Source: Hyaloperonospora brassicae (taxonomy: Eukaryota; Oomycota; Peronosporomycetes; Peronosporales; Peronosporaceae). Taken from it: DNA of 64,000 nucleotides. Positions 32,425 to 44,000 of the stretch are shown here, piece after piece (within the stretch, counting starts at the first letter, position 1; every line of letters begins with the position of its first letter). The notes beneath the pieces were generated by a model that made no database searches, had not been told where the DNA came from, and saw nothing but the letters and a program-made list of their open reading frames with translations. The DNA lies in contig CANTFL010001427.1 in the NCBI GenBank assembly GCA_947650285.1, positions 1 through 64,000 of the forward strand. Reading direction: 5' to 3'. The translations under genes and the position numbers were made by a program.

Positions 32425-32648
32425 GACGGCAACGACAACAACGACGACGGACTTGCGAGCTGGTGGTGCAAAGTGGGGCGCGGCGGTGAAGGGACGGCGG
32501 GACGGGTGCTCGGCGGTGCGAAATCGAGAATGGATCGAAAGTGTACGTGCAGGTTGACGTGTCGATTGTCTGCGCGCGTGGGTGGGTGGGTGGGTGTGTC
32601 TCTTGCCTGACTGTATGGCTGTCTGTATGTTTAGCTGAATCTATGTAT

Positions 32649-32732
32649 GCCTGTCTGCAAGTATGTAGGCTGGTCTGCAACGATGTATAGACTGGTATGC
32701 ATGGATGTATGCTGGTATGCAACGATGCAAAT
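32649..32732 (+). repeat. Degenerate ~21-bp minisatellite upstream of the Rh gene
   Basis: About four imperfect units of the pattern GCTGGTCTGCAACGATGTAT, lying 220-310 nt upstream of the transporter ATG. Confidence 0.7.
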
Positions 32733-33133
32733 GTATCGGTGCGCAGGCCATGCTGAAGATCGAGCCGCCGTCACATCGAGCACGTGCACCCTTGCAGTTG
32801 CCAAGTGCATGTTCCTGTGGAGCCCACGTTGAACTTGTAGCAACAAGGAGATGAGCGCGTGACGCATCTGCATCATGCGACAGCCGTCCCATTGTGTACG
32901 ATTAGACGGGATAGAGATCGCAACGTTGACGTCTGATTGGCTCCTGAGCCCGCGCGCGGCGTCTCGTCGAGTGGGACACCGGATCCTTCAAGCAGGTTGA
33001 AAAAAAAAGAGACGAGACGGCAGGACCTTTGGTCAGTCGCGATCTGGCCACTTGGGCGCAAACGTTTGTCATGTCGATAGTGTGACCCGAAGAGGTGCGA
33101 GAGCGGATGCAGCGCTCGGTAGCTAACGACTGC

Positions 33134-33202
33134 CAGGACGCGACTCGAGCAGAGGTCAGGACGCGATTCGCGCAGAAGGCAGGACGCGAATCGCGCAGTG
33201 AA
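33134..33202 (+). repeat. 23-bp tandem repeat, three units
   Basis: Units begin CAGGACGCGA at 33134, 33157 and 33180, with small differences between copies. Confidence 0.85.
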
Positions 33203-34640
33203 GACGGACGTCGTGCCGAGCGTGAAAAGCTTGGGAGTCGGTCGGTGAGAGGAGACCCTGAGACCCTTTGCCCTATCTAGTAAGTAAAAATAAATTTAAC
33301 GATGACCGCTTCGCAAATCGCTACGACAGCGCGTGAGGACCGCCATATGTCCCATGTGGCTGGGACCATGACATTACTCACGGACGTCCGCGGCCCTTGT
33401 ACGACCGTCGCCTGAATCCAAGTGACCGTACGACCGGCCCTCTCGCTCTTGTCGGGATCTATTCTTAACCGGCGTCGGCATATGGCCGTTGCGCACAACC
33501 CGTCGAAAGTCTTGGGGGTCTGTGCTGCCAGTGAATGCCGTGACGACGGGCGGCACGCGACTGCTTCGACTGATCAGCTCCGTCGCAGGTACCGCATCGA
33601 AGCAGTCCTGAAGAAAGAGGCAGTTGCTTACCGCTGTTAACAAACCGAATGCCTTGTAAACTGACAGTTGCGGGCGATCTTCCACTGGCTCGATATCGAT
33701 ATCGCGTGTGTGGTGATGACGTGGGAACTACGCGGCGCATGCCATCCATCTTCCTGCTGCCTCATCTACTTGGATCAGGCTCGTCACGGGCAGCGAAATG
33801 AGACGGTTTCGTTAGCGGCGAGGAAAGAAGTCCCTGCGACGCAGTGCGCGAGCAAACATCAGAAAGATAGTGGAAACTGCGATCTCTGTCACTAGAGGAG
33901 CGCTCGTCAGCACCAGTCACATCTGCTGTGGGTACAAAGTGACCGGAGCTGCACTTGGGGTGACCGATACTAGCGGTATGCATCAGATGCCGAGATCGTG
34001 GCTGACGGGTGCCCTTTTACAGACTGTCGCTTGCATTGCCAGCACAAGATACGAACCGATCCACTTGAATCCATTGCTCAGACAGACGGTGCTCATCTTT
34101 GTGTAGCTACTAAAGGGGTTCTGCTCCGAAGACTGGTTGGTTCGGACTAGACGACGACGTATCCGAGTAGGTTATAGCTCATTCGCCTAAGCATACATTA
34201 TGCGATGGCCACCACTACGACGCAGTTGAGCCATAGGCTCTGCATTCGGTCTTGGTAACTGATCTCATGCGTCGTTACTGAGAAAAATAGCATGGCAATA
34301 GGCGCGTGTGTGTCACGCTACGCGACACTTGCAACGCCCATATGCGCGTTTGTCTTTTCATTCTTCTGCACTGATGGATTGCCATATAACGACGCTGTAG
34401 CGCGAAACAGCTGCGGGCGTTTCATGACCTCTTGACAAGATTGCAAGGTGTGTGTGTCGAGCGCAGTGACGCGCTGGATGGTTGACGGACATCATGTTGC
34501 GTCAGGACGTGAGACAATGTGACGGTTCATTGCGAACAACTCTGCGGGTAAGTGGCGCGGGTTTATAAGATCCGCTGACAAAGGGCACGTTCACACACTG
34601 GAGCGAGACGCTAACATACCTCGTGACTCGCAGCTGCGCC

Positions 34641-34767
34641 GCTTGGTGCAAAGCACGGCTGAACGAAGCTTCCTAGTCTTACGAACGAAGCTTCCTAGGT
34701 TTGTGAACGATTCTTGCCCTTTGTTCACAAGACTAGAAAGCTTGTTCAGCTGTGCTTTGCACCAAGC
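34641..34767. mobile_element. Foldback/MITE-like element with ~46-bp inverted arms
   Basis: The left arm (34641-34686, GCTTGGTGCAAAGCAC…) and right arm (34723-34767, …GTGCTTTGCACCAAGC) are near-perfect inverted complements, so the whole 127-bp unit folds into one long hairpin. Inside, a 22-bp motif starting GAACGAAGCTTCCTAG is repeated at 34661 and 34683, with a degenerate third copy at 34705. No ORF. No clear target duplication, so superfamily is unknown. Confidence 0.75.
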
Positions 34768-36852
34768 CCTTGAGCATTGAGACCTCCTTGCGACCTCCCG
34801 TCACGTACTCACGTCGTGCGACTACTGCATCGAACATGCCATCCAGTCGTTTGCTGATCCCTCGATTCCGTCATGATGATGTGCGTCTGGCAGTATACAA
34901 ACGCGTCTCTGTTCTACGTCCATGGATGCCAAGAACGATGCTTTCGACTGTCTGCCGTTGCAGCTGGCGTCACGCAGCGGTTGGGTTCGCATCGCATGGC
35001 CAGTCAGTTTCCTGTCACATTTTACAATCTAGTTCAGTCCTTTCGACGATCGGAAGAGCGACCTGCAGCTCACACCCGGCCACACGCACGCACGTCAATT
35101 CTTCTGACCATGTGGTCAACTCGGACGAGCTGGCAATCGCACGGCTATAGCGTCGTTCAGTCATCAGGCTCTTGAGTCGCGCACAAGGCTCTCCTTCGTC
35201 TTCCTCTTCTTCGCTGACCTCTTGTCGACGTTCGCTAACGCTCGCTCTTCTCGGACAACTGGACCCTTTTCGGACAAGGTCTAATTGGACTCTACATGCA
35301 CGCTCCGTCGCATCTGCTACGTGCCATTCTACCACTCGCGCATGTAGAGAGAACGTGTATGTAACCAGGACAGTGTTTGCGTGGCGCGAGGACGGTCGTA
35401 CGAAGCGCGTCGAGTCGTGCCGGGAACCTCAGCCCGCCCGAAGACTTTCTCTTCCCATCCATTCCGAGAGAGTAGAGTGTCAGTATCACGTCAAAGTTGA
35501 CGTCACGTGGCAGCGCAGCACAACGAGCAGTTTCGGACGCCGCAACTGCGATCGCCACGGGGTCTCCAAGTGGCGACACTCTCGCAGGCTCCATCCCATC
35601 TACGCTCGTCCGATATCGAGAGAAAGCCGGTGGCGGGAACTAGTCTCTGATACGAACAGTATCGATCCGGTCAAGTCCCTTGAGACAGGGTCTCCCTCCA
35701 CCGTCGATTTGCTCGGACGCATGTACCAGCACGTGCTTCAGAACCGCATGGATCGTGCTCGTGTGCAGTTGTGAAGTTGTTTTCGTGGCCACGCGGACGT
35801 TCAACGCGTTGGAAGCACGAGGTCAAGATATTCGATCACGTCGACTGGAGAGTGGATGGTAGTGTCCGGACACCCACATACGGCCATGTGCCTGTCTGCT
35901 AAAATTGGTTGGCGTCGTTAGCACGACTAAGTACAACTGAACAACGCGCTGGTATGATGTGCTGAGACGATATGCTGATTGGATATGCTGATATGACGTG
36001 CGGTAAAATAAAATACCGGCATGAGAATAGTGGAGACTGGCTGGCAACGGGCTTGTCCGTCATAATGTGGTTCTAAGTGAACGTGCGTAGACAGACAGCA
36101 GACACTCGTCGCGACTTCCTCAATGACTCTCACGCAATGACGTGAGCGAGAACGCCAGGGTGAGTCACAGTTTGCTGAGGTGCTTGATGGCAAAAAAAGA
36201 TTCGGTCGGTCGAGAACGGTCGATGAATACCGCTGCCCCACCTGAAGCATCCGCGCTTTGACACGTCATGTGGCCAAAGTGAAGATTGGTAGAAAGGCAC
36301 TTTGACATGCGCAAGCTCGCGTAACACGTTATACGGTGTCTTCGTGATGAGACTAGACATCGCTCAAGCTCGGGCAGTAAGTGCTTTGCACGTACCCCAA
36401 TGCTCGACGACCGCGATATCCGAATAGGTCGTCGTCTTGTGCGCTAATTGTTGCACTTTTTCATTCGTTGTTACCCATGCACTCGGCCCGTTCTAGACGC
36501 CATGGAGCCGCATCGTGCGCCCTTTTATACAGGCCTGAGATCGGCCTGTCTTCGTCTAGCAAGGTGTTATGTGACTGCGGTGCGGTGCGTACGTCGGACG
36601 GGCTTGGCACTTGTGCGAACTATAGTCTTGTAAAAGGAATGCCTTCTCGTGAGGTTTCTCGATACGTTTCCTGCTTGTTGGTCATTTAAATCGCACATAT
36701 CTTACCGCCTGCCTCTGTGGCGCTCGAACTTCGTATGTCACGGCGAATCTGTCGTCTTGTCGAACTTGGCCAAAGTCTCCCACGTGTGTTTTACGCTCTC
36801 TAGGATAGGGATCAATTATGAATGACTGACGCCACTTGCAAGAGACTCCATT
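34768..36852. other. Intergenic, no supported gene
   Basis: Frames on both strands (for example 35172-35774 +) lack domain or signal features. Confidence 0.4.
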
Positions 36853-36870
36853 GCTTCATTTCGACACTTT
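36853..36870 (+). promoter_or_regulatory. Inr/FPR-like core promoter of the 36935 gene
   Basis: GCTTCATTTCGACACTTT closely follows the oomycete pattern GCTCATTYYNCAWTTT, 65-82 nt before the ATG. Confidence 0.55.
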
Positions 36871-36934
36871 GTTGCTTTGCCCCGCGTCTTGTTGGGGGTT
36901 TGGTACCGACTTTTCTCATTGAGAGAACCTCCTC

Positions 36935-38152
36935 ATGTTGTTCCCATTACCTGCCAACACGGTCCCAACTTTGTCTTTGCACCAAGACGACCAGGACGCG
37001 CTAAAGACATTGGCCAGAGCCTTTGTCGACGATGCTCTGGTCGAGTATCGAGCGTTCCGCGATCCGTTTCAAAACGAGGAGATCGATACGAAACGATGGA
37101 AATGCATCAAGAAGCGAGGCGGACTGGCTTCCTACTTGGACCGAAAGATGGGGGATTTTTCAGCATCGCGGAGTGCCGTGAGCGAAAGCGTGGGGACCAT
37201 GAGCTTTTCACGAACACTTCATGGCGTGCTCACGGTCGGAACCATTGACGGATCGCTGCACGATCAAATGTACGGACTTCATCACTGCAGTCCAGAACTC
37301 ATGCGGATCAAGTCCGCGTACATGGCTGACAAGATCGCCGATTGTAAGATGCTGTGCGAGATCAGCGCCGCGACACCGGAACGCCCTGTCGATGGTCTCT
37401 ACATCAAATGGAGTGTGTCGGACTTCGCACCACCTCTGCTTCGTAAGCTGTTGCGACCTCGCGATTTTGTCTACTTGGATGGCACTGGAGTCATCAAAGA
37501 CGAAGTGACTGGCGAGAAAATTGGCTACAACGTGTTGCATTCGCTCCAGGTCCCTGGGATCCGCGAGCTGGAAGCGTACCAGATTGTTCGTGCCACGTTA
37601 AGCATCTGCGCGTTGTTCCGTCAAATCGCGCCTGGAAAGGTCGGAGTTTACATGAAGGGCTTTGTCGACTCGATGGGCAGCATTTACCCAAGTATTGCAG
37701 TCCCAGCTACAGCTGAAGCCCTGATGTCGTACCGCAAAGGCGTGTATTGCGGTCAGATGAAGAAGCTCTATTGGTTTCTCAAGACGAAGAAGACCGGTTC
37801 ACTCGATCGACCTGACGGCGTATGCTCGCTATGTCAATCAACAACGAAGAAGGCATTGTCAAGCGCTCATATATGCCAAGTGTGCATGACTCAGGTATGC
37901 CATTCGTGCAGTTTCGTGCACAAGTTGGCGTTCCTGCAGTCCGCATCTCGACGAATTATTCGACGCAACATGGCGTTTTGCGCTCGCTGTTTGCGAACCG
38001 CCGCGCTTGCTGACGGACTGGAGATCGCGTCGGAGGAGCTGCGACGTCTGAATCCGCTCGAGCGCTTTGAGTTTTCTTCGAGCGGTAGCGGAACACCTGC
38101 TTCACCGTCAAATTCGACTTTACCCGACATCCAGCAGGAGTTCTTTGGCTAG
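36935..38152 (+). CDS. START-like and FYVE-like zinc finger protein (paralogue 3)
   Basis: 405 residues, single exon, ATG at 36935. An N-terminal helical region has KRWKCIKKRGGL (53-64). The START-like domain spans about 92-280 (GTIDGSLHDQMYG, RPRDFVYLDGTG, GEKIGYNVLHSLQVPG, VYCGQMKKLYW). The eight-Cys zinc finger is C297/C300, C314/C317, C322/C325, C349/C352, the same spacing as in the other paralogues but without the basic RRHHCR motif of true FYVE domains (here HICQVCMTQVC). It is therefore FYVE-related and may bind protein or lipid differently. Closest in layout to the gene at 55507 (both have CGQMKKL). Probably a cytosolic lipid-binding or membrane-traffic protein; no signal peptide. Confidence 0.87.
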   Translation: MLFPLPANTVPTLSLHQDDQDALKTLARAFVDDALVEYRAFRDPFQNEEIDTKRWKCIKKRGGLASYLDRKMGDFSASRSAVSESVGTMSFSRTLHGVLTVGTIDGSLHDQMYGLHHCSPELMRIKSAYMADKIADCKMLCEISAATPERPVDGLYIKWSVSDFAPPLLRKLLRPRDFVYLDGTGVIKDEVTGEKIGYNVLHSLQVPGIRELEAYQIVRATLSICALFRQIAPGKVGVYMKGFVDSMGSIYPSIAVPATAEALMSYRKGVYCGQMKKLYWFLKTKKTGSLDRPDGVCSLCQSTTKKALSSAHICQVCMTQVCHSCSFVHKLAFLQSASRRIIRRNMAFCARCLRTAALADGLEIASEELRRLNPLERFEFSSSGSGTPASPSNSTLPDIQQEFFG

Positions 38153-38938
38153 CGCGACAGAAGAAGCGTAGAGATGGAATGAAAACGAGGCTGACAAGCA
38201 AAGTAGCGAAGCGTCTGATGATGGGCTCGAGGCAACCCTATAAGGCTAAATGAATTGGGTTGGGCAAGTCTTGGTCGTTTAAGTGTGCACGCCAACCCCA
38301 TGTCGCTATGGGATAATAAGGTGAGCTATACGCGCACAGATCACGTGCACATTCGAGTGGCTGCACAAACATCTTTTTCACTGTGTGACGAGCATTACGA
38401 CCTACTCCACCTTCGAACGTCTACGAGCCGTTATCGTGACTAAGGACTGGACAACACAGAGGTGGCAGATGCTTAAGCTCGATCCGATCTTTGGTGAGCA
38501 ACACTGACCCATAAGAAAAGCAGACCATATCAAAAATAATTTTCTGTGGTTGTCAGACTTTTTCTTTCGAGGCTATCTGTGTACTACCGGCAGTAGGAAG
38601 CAGAGGAGAAATCGAATCGAAGGGAGTGATGCAGGGGCCTCATACAGTAAAAGGGGGCGGAGCTCATAAAGAAAGACGGGAAGCGAGATTAAATCAGAGA
38701 ATCCTTGCTCGCCTATCTGATTGGCTTGTCCATGTCTCTTGCTCAATAGACCTAGGGAATTGCCATTTTCACCAGACTTTTAGCAAGCTCTGCAACATCA
38801 CACTTTGGATAATCTCCGCCACATTACACTTTACAAGTTCCACCACACCATAACCTTTGCTTGATCAAAACAGCATCACATCACCACAACATATTTCCAC
38901 ACCACCACATCATAGCCAAACTCAACACACAAACCGTC
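38153..38938. other. Intergenic, downstream of paralogue 3
   Basis: AC-rich toward 38840-38930; no gene seen. Confidence 0.45.
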
Positions 38939-39180
38939 TTTGCGGATCGAGACGCGCTTATAGATCACGTCAAGAAGTTTGGACTGGGGGCAGAATTCGC
39001 ATTCACAATCAAACGATCGGACAACACGCGCACTCATCCGCATGTGGTACTAGATTGTGCCCTCGGCGGCTCATTTCGAAAGCGAAAGTCAGTCCTTGTG
39101 ATCGACAAGAACCAACGTGAAAGCGAGACGCGCTTGACCGACTGCAGGTGGAAAGCAGTTGGAATCCATCGAACGATGGA
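38939..39180 (+). pseudogene. FAR1-like zinc finger remnant (MULE transposase-related)
   Basis: About 80 in-frame codons resemble the FAR1/WRKY-GCM1 type DNA-binding domain at the N terminus of Mutator-like transposases: VFADRDALIDHVKKFG…, then VVLDCALGG and TDCRWKAVG (paired Cys). The frame has no ATG upstream and runs into unrelated sequence after 39180. No transposase core was found, so it is a fragment. The adjacent Tc1/mariner element may have inserted at its 3' side. Confidence 0.5.
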
Positions 39181-39240
39181 TGGCATCTTGGTGTATGGTG
39201 GAAATAGCAAAAAGTGCGGTAGAAATAGCAATTCCATTGA

Positions 39241-39485
39241 TTTATGCAGATATGCACTCCGCGGTAGGTAATATCGCCCACCCACTTTTTATCGACTACT
39301 CGGCCAGCTATATAAATTCTGCATTGTTGTTTACAAGAGTGGCGTAATTTTCATGAGTAGAAACACCCTATTGTGTTGACAATTGCGATTTTGCAAAGCA
39401 TGGGGGCCCTCACGTTCAAGTAACTGGTTTAACTACTGCGGCATATAATATCGTACATAGAAGCATACGTATTATAAGTATATTC
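39241..39485 (+). repeat. Left terminal inverted repeat of the Tc1/mariner copy
   Basis: Aligns over its length with the reverse complement of 40776-41035. Best segments: TATCGACTA near 39290, TTGTTTAC near 39327, ATTGCGATTTTG near 39382 and CAAGTAACTGGTT near 39417. Confidence 0.75.
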
Positions 39486-39491
39486 CTTAAT

Positions 39492-40601
39492 ATGGTTGTA
39501 TCATTGGACACACAACAGCGGCAAGTGCCATTTGGAAAGACGATGTTAGCGGCAAATACCGACGGGAACGGCAACAAGAAGTCAAGACTTACATGCCACG
39601 AGCGGGTAAGGATATTAGGGCTTCGAGAGGCCGGTCGGAGAATGTGCGCTATAAATACGCCTTCCACATGGAGCCTCGACACTACACGTCGACTGGTCTC
39701 CTGCCTCGCCTCGGGATCAAAATGGATGCCGAGGACCCGCTTCACTCCAATTGAAGCGACACTTTCACCTTCTCTTCGCGTACCTCTGCGCAGAAAATCC
39801 TGTCCGCCGTCCAGCTCAAGGTCCATCTAAGCCTGCCGATGTCTGTCCTTACCGCACAGCGCATTTTAAACGACGTCGATGCTTCGTAATCCAAGATGGA
39901 GAGCACATGCCACTTTTGGCCTCATGTTTGTGTGCGCGCAATCCTGGGCAAAGACATATTGATACGTGATGGTGCCGGGTCATTCTGGGATTTCATTCTT
40001 TTCTCGGACGAGTAACAATGAAATCTTGACTGACCCGACGGCGTTCATCACGACTAGTGAGATATACGCCAGCCCGTCCATCAGACGAAGCGAAGTCAAG
40101 CCGGAGATGGGCACATCATTATCGAAACGATAACCTAGGTAATCAAGGGTGTGAGGTCCGTGTATTTTTGCAAACTGACTTATCTCCGTCACTGGGGTTT
40201 TACGTAAACTAGATATTGCACACCTCGCCATGTACTCCCTGACTTTCCCTCTCCCGTCCGATGGGTAGTACGTGCTCCAAATTGACTCGTCCTTCGACAA
40301 TCATGGTTCGAGCTTCTTTTAGCGCCTGTGATGAGTTGCCACTTGTTGTACTGACAGGGAGGCAAAACTCGAACGACTACGTTTATACGGTGTCTTGATA
40401 TCTTCTCCCGTTCGCACATCTGAACTGTGGTACAGACTTTATCTTTTAGCAGGACAACACAAGCACACATGTTTTACATCTCAGCCGGAAAAATAGTTTT
40501 GGGGAAGAGGTGATCGATGTGCTTTACTGTCCATCCAATTCACCTTGTCTCAACCCCGTCGAAAATTTGTGGTCTATCATGCGCAGACAAGTGTACGTTT
40601 A
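39492..40601 (+). pseudogene. Tc1/mariner transposase, broken
   Basis: Pieces in changing frames: LTCHERVRILGLREAG (near 39580-39630), typical of the N-terminal helix-turn-helix; AQRILND (near 39856); FWDFILFSDE (39980-40012), holding the first catalytic Asp of the DDE triad; and CPSNSPCLNPVENLWSIMRR (40527-40590), holding the final acidic residue block. Frameshifts and stops lie between and after them (TAA at 40599-40601). The middle Asp region was not identified. Confidence 0.72.
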
Positions 40602-40775
40602 ATGGAACATATTCAAGCGCGTTTCTGATTTGAAGGCATAGCTAACCGCAACATAAAATGCGATTCCGATTCCGGTGCCACATCGGTGTCGCTTGTTCTC
40701 TCGATGACGCGACGATGCATTGACGTTGTCGAAAAGAAAGTCAACATAACTAGCTACTCAATACATCGAGTCTTT

Positions 40776-41035
40776 AGTTGTCGTAAGTTGTACTTACAAA
40801 TTGCATGCTAGTATGTTCGATTTTATATGTCGCAGTAGCCGAACCAATTACTTGTATGCGAGGCCCCTTTGCTGTACAAAATCGCAATCGTTAACACAGT
40901 AGCGCTTTTCCACTCAAAGAATTACTTCATAAACGTAAACAATATCGTTCAATACGTAAAAATGACTGAATAGTCGATATAAAGCGGGTGTGCAATATTG
41001 CCTGGCGAGGATTGTACTACGCAAACAATCGCAGA
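40776..41035 (-). repeat. Right terminal inverted repeat of the Tc1/mariner copy
   Basis: Reverse complement partner of the left repeat; the two have diverged by scattered substitutions and small indels, pointing to an old insertion. Confidence 0.75.
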
Positions 41036-44000
41036 TGCTTTCACAAACATTGACTGATCCAGTGTTGTCATGGTCACAATATTCCCGGTCATTGTAGGTT
41101 ATTACAAAATGAGTCGGTTGAGATATCACAAAGCACGAGCATCTGTATTCAGGAACTAAGCCCAGACAACCGAATGCTGTGATCGAAGAAATGCATAAAA
41201 GAGCAACTTTGACGCTATTTTTTCTTGCACGCACCCACCGACATACAGACGATCAAATTTGGTACAGAGCGGTACAATACGGTCCATGATTGTTAAATTC
41301 ATATCAGCCACTACAATGACATCTTATACATACATTTTTTTAGTTTGTACGTCAGAAAACCGTACGCCATTGTTTTTCGCTAAATAGCTTGCTAGATGCT
41401 AATCGTGTTCAATGGTACTCAACACATGGCCCAGCTCTACCATTTTGTAGACAAATTTGCTCAATCTTTTTGGCCATCACTTGATGACATGATCAAACGA
41501 CAGAGGGGTCGCACACTCCGATACGTGTCACTACAATATTGTCGAGAAGATAAACTACAAAGAAAAAGGGCACGTATGATATCTGTACGACGATGTGGTA
41601 GTACACTTTTGCCTATTCTTTCACGTGAGATTTGCAAACATTAAGACACGGGCTTCCACGACATTGCTTGAGAAAGTCGAAACAGTCTTATGTTCAGCTC
41701 GTTGAAAATGCTATGGATACAATCCGTTGCAAGGGTATCCACAAGATAGACGCAACGAATGTTGTCACCTGTAAACGGAGACCCCGTCGTTTCATAGGGA
41801 GATTATGAGTCTGCACAAAAATCGGATTTATGTAGAGTCGTAAAATAACGCGCTAATAAGGATCGACTGCTTACCACAAAGCACGGGAAGTCGTTCGGGA
41901 GATTGACTTGTAGTCCAATCAGCATCAGTGCAGAAATATGAAACTTTCTCCCAAGCGCCCGTCTACTTTACCTATCGTCGGTAAACGTTGACTTCAATAG
42001 ACATGTCCAGTCGATGTCCCATCACAGTCTCAATGATCAAAACATAATGAGTATGGGAAGAATGGGATACTTGCACGATTCCATGAACGGTATTTCATAA
42101 TGTCTCTATCACTTCTACCATGAATGAGTATGGCTTTACCGAGGGAAGAAATGTATGTGCGCACAATCAGTCCACACTACTGTGCAAGCTGACCCGCAAT
42201 ATGATCTGCTTCTAATTTGAATACAAACGGGATTGTTATTGTAATGGTCATCATTTCACAGTGTGCCAAAAAATAAAATTGCAAACTACTTGCAATTTAA
42301 GGTGGATTGTAGTATATGTCACTTTGTGCACCGTCTTGTATTGACGACGACAACAACAGCCATCTGACTTACACTTACAGAGACGCGCAATTTGCAAGTG
42401 GAACAAAAGTAAACAGCATGCAAAGCCGCATTTGTACAGATTTTTTCATGATAGCTTAATAGTAGCAGTACCATATACAGTAGGGCATAATGCTGAATAG
42501 TGGTTTATTTGTCTACCCAGATAATTGTTCCTGGTGTATCTGGGAGCTGATTCGTGTAACGTTCGACGCATACGTAAAGTTCAATGTATGTATCGATAAT
42601 TGTATTTAAGATCGTCTTCACCTGGTAGCACTTTGTGGTCCATCAAATGAACACGTATCATTCATTATTTTAAAGTGAATAGACAGAACTAATTTCCGCT
42701 CTTTGAAACCGGGTGAGCCCATTTTGGGATATTGGCACAATAAATACCAATGCCTACGCTATTGCAGAAGGTTGTAACTATTGGATAGTCCTTTGAACGT
42801 GCTATGCATTGACTTATGATAATTGGCCACTAAAGACCACCATTTTAAATCAACAAAGCGTCAAACAATGATTAACACACGCAATGTATGGTAAGCAAAT
42901 CGTCACAGCTTGTGATAGAATCGAGATGAAGCTCAAAAAGGTTAGAAGCAAATATTTGCATTACTTTGATTCGCTGTACAATCCTGTGGTAAGATTTATT
43001 GAATACAGGCCTCTTTACTTTCGATTGAAGAGTCTGTCAGTCGTCAAAATTTATCTGCAAGTAAGTGGACGTGAGGCACGTGGCCCATATTGACGTCAGT
43101 AAAGGCCAGATTATTTTGAGTGAGGTATAAGCGTGTTGTCCATTACATCTGTCATCACTTCGTGGCTAGGTTATTAGATGGAACATAATTAACATAAAAG
43201 CAGTAAGTAGGGGAAAAATTAGCGCTAAGTTTACAGGTTTTGACCACGTGATAGATGTTTGATGGACATCGGTCTAGATAATTGTCGATACCGCTGGTTG
43301 ATACATTATCATTTCTTTATCTTTGTCTGCATGGATGAGGATCAAATCGAGATTGCCAAGAATCATGCGACATGAACTAGGTAGAACGTGAGACGAGGAA
43401 AAATAATGCTTAACTCACAAGATTCTAAATAGCTTAAGATGACACGTTAATAGTGTGCTTAATATTTTAAGCTGGATACGCAGCAAAGATCATATGCTGA
43501 TGCTGGTAGACTAAAGAAGCTGCGTCGACCCGGAAGCTTCAAGACGGACATCCGATAACCCAGAGAAGTCGATGTAATGTATCGTCAAGATGTTTTGTCG
43601 AACCGATGGCGCCATCGAAAAAGATCATCGCATCAAAGACGATACAATAGTGGATTTTGGCATTGTCCAGCTTATGTGGACGTGTAGAATCATGGATCCT
43701 AGTTAAGGTTTAAGCTTTACGACCCAGTTTCGCTCTATTTGGTAGATAAATGAAGACAGGGTCGGCCCAGACAAACAGATTTGACTTGCTGGGTATTGTA
43801 TATTTGACTCATGTCTTGCCGACTATCGACTCTACAACTATTGGCCCACTAACCTTTTGACTCGATGAGCATCGCGTTGCTAGTAGTACTTCGTTTGTGA
43901 CTCACTGGTTTATGAGATGCTAATTCGTGCTAGAATGAGTGATGGGTTGCGTACTATTGGCTTACGAATACGATCCTATTGGTCCAAAATTTCTGGGATT

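Larger units (their letters stand above)
32425..34640. other. Upstream region of the ammonium transporter and intergenic
   Basis: Contains two minisatellites (listed) and no supported ORF. Confidence 0.45.
39241..41035 (+). mobile_element. Decayed Tc1/mariner transposon with long inverted repeats
   Basis: Bounded by long imperfect terminal inverted repeats (about 39241-39485 and 40776-41035). Between them lie broken pieces of a Tc1/mariner transposase in + orientation: a helix-turn-helix start, an FSDE block and a CLNPVENLW block. Multiple stops and frameshifts make it inactive. Total length about 1.8 kb is normal for the superfamily. The exact outer ends and TA target duplication could not be fixed because similarity fades outward. 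Confidence 0.8.
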
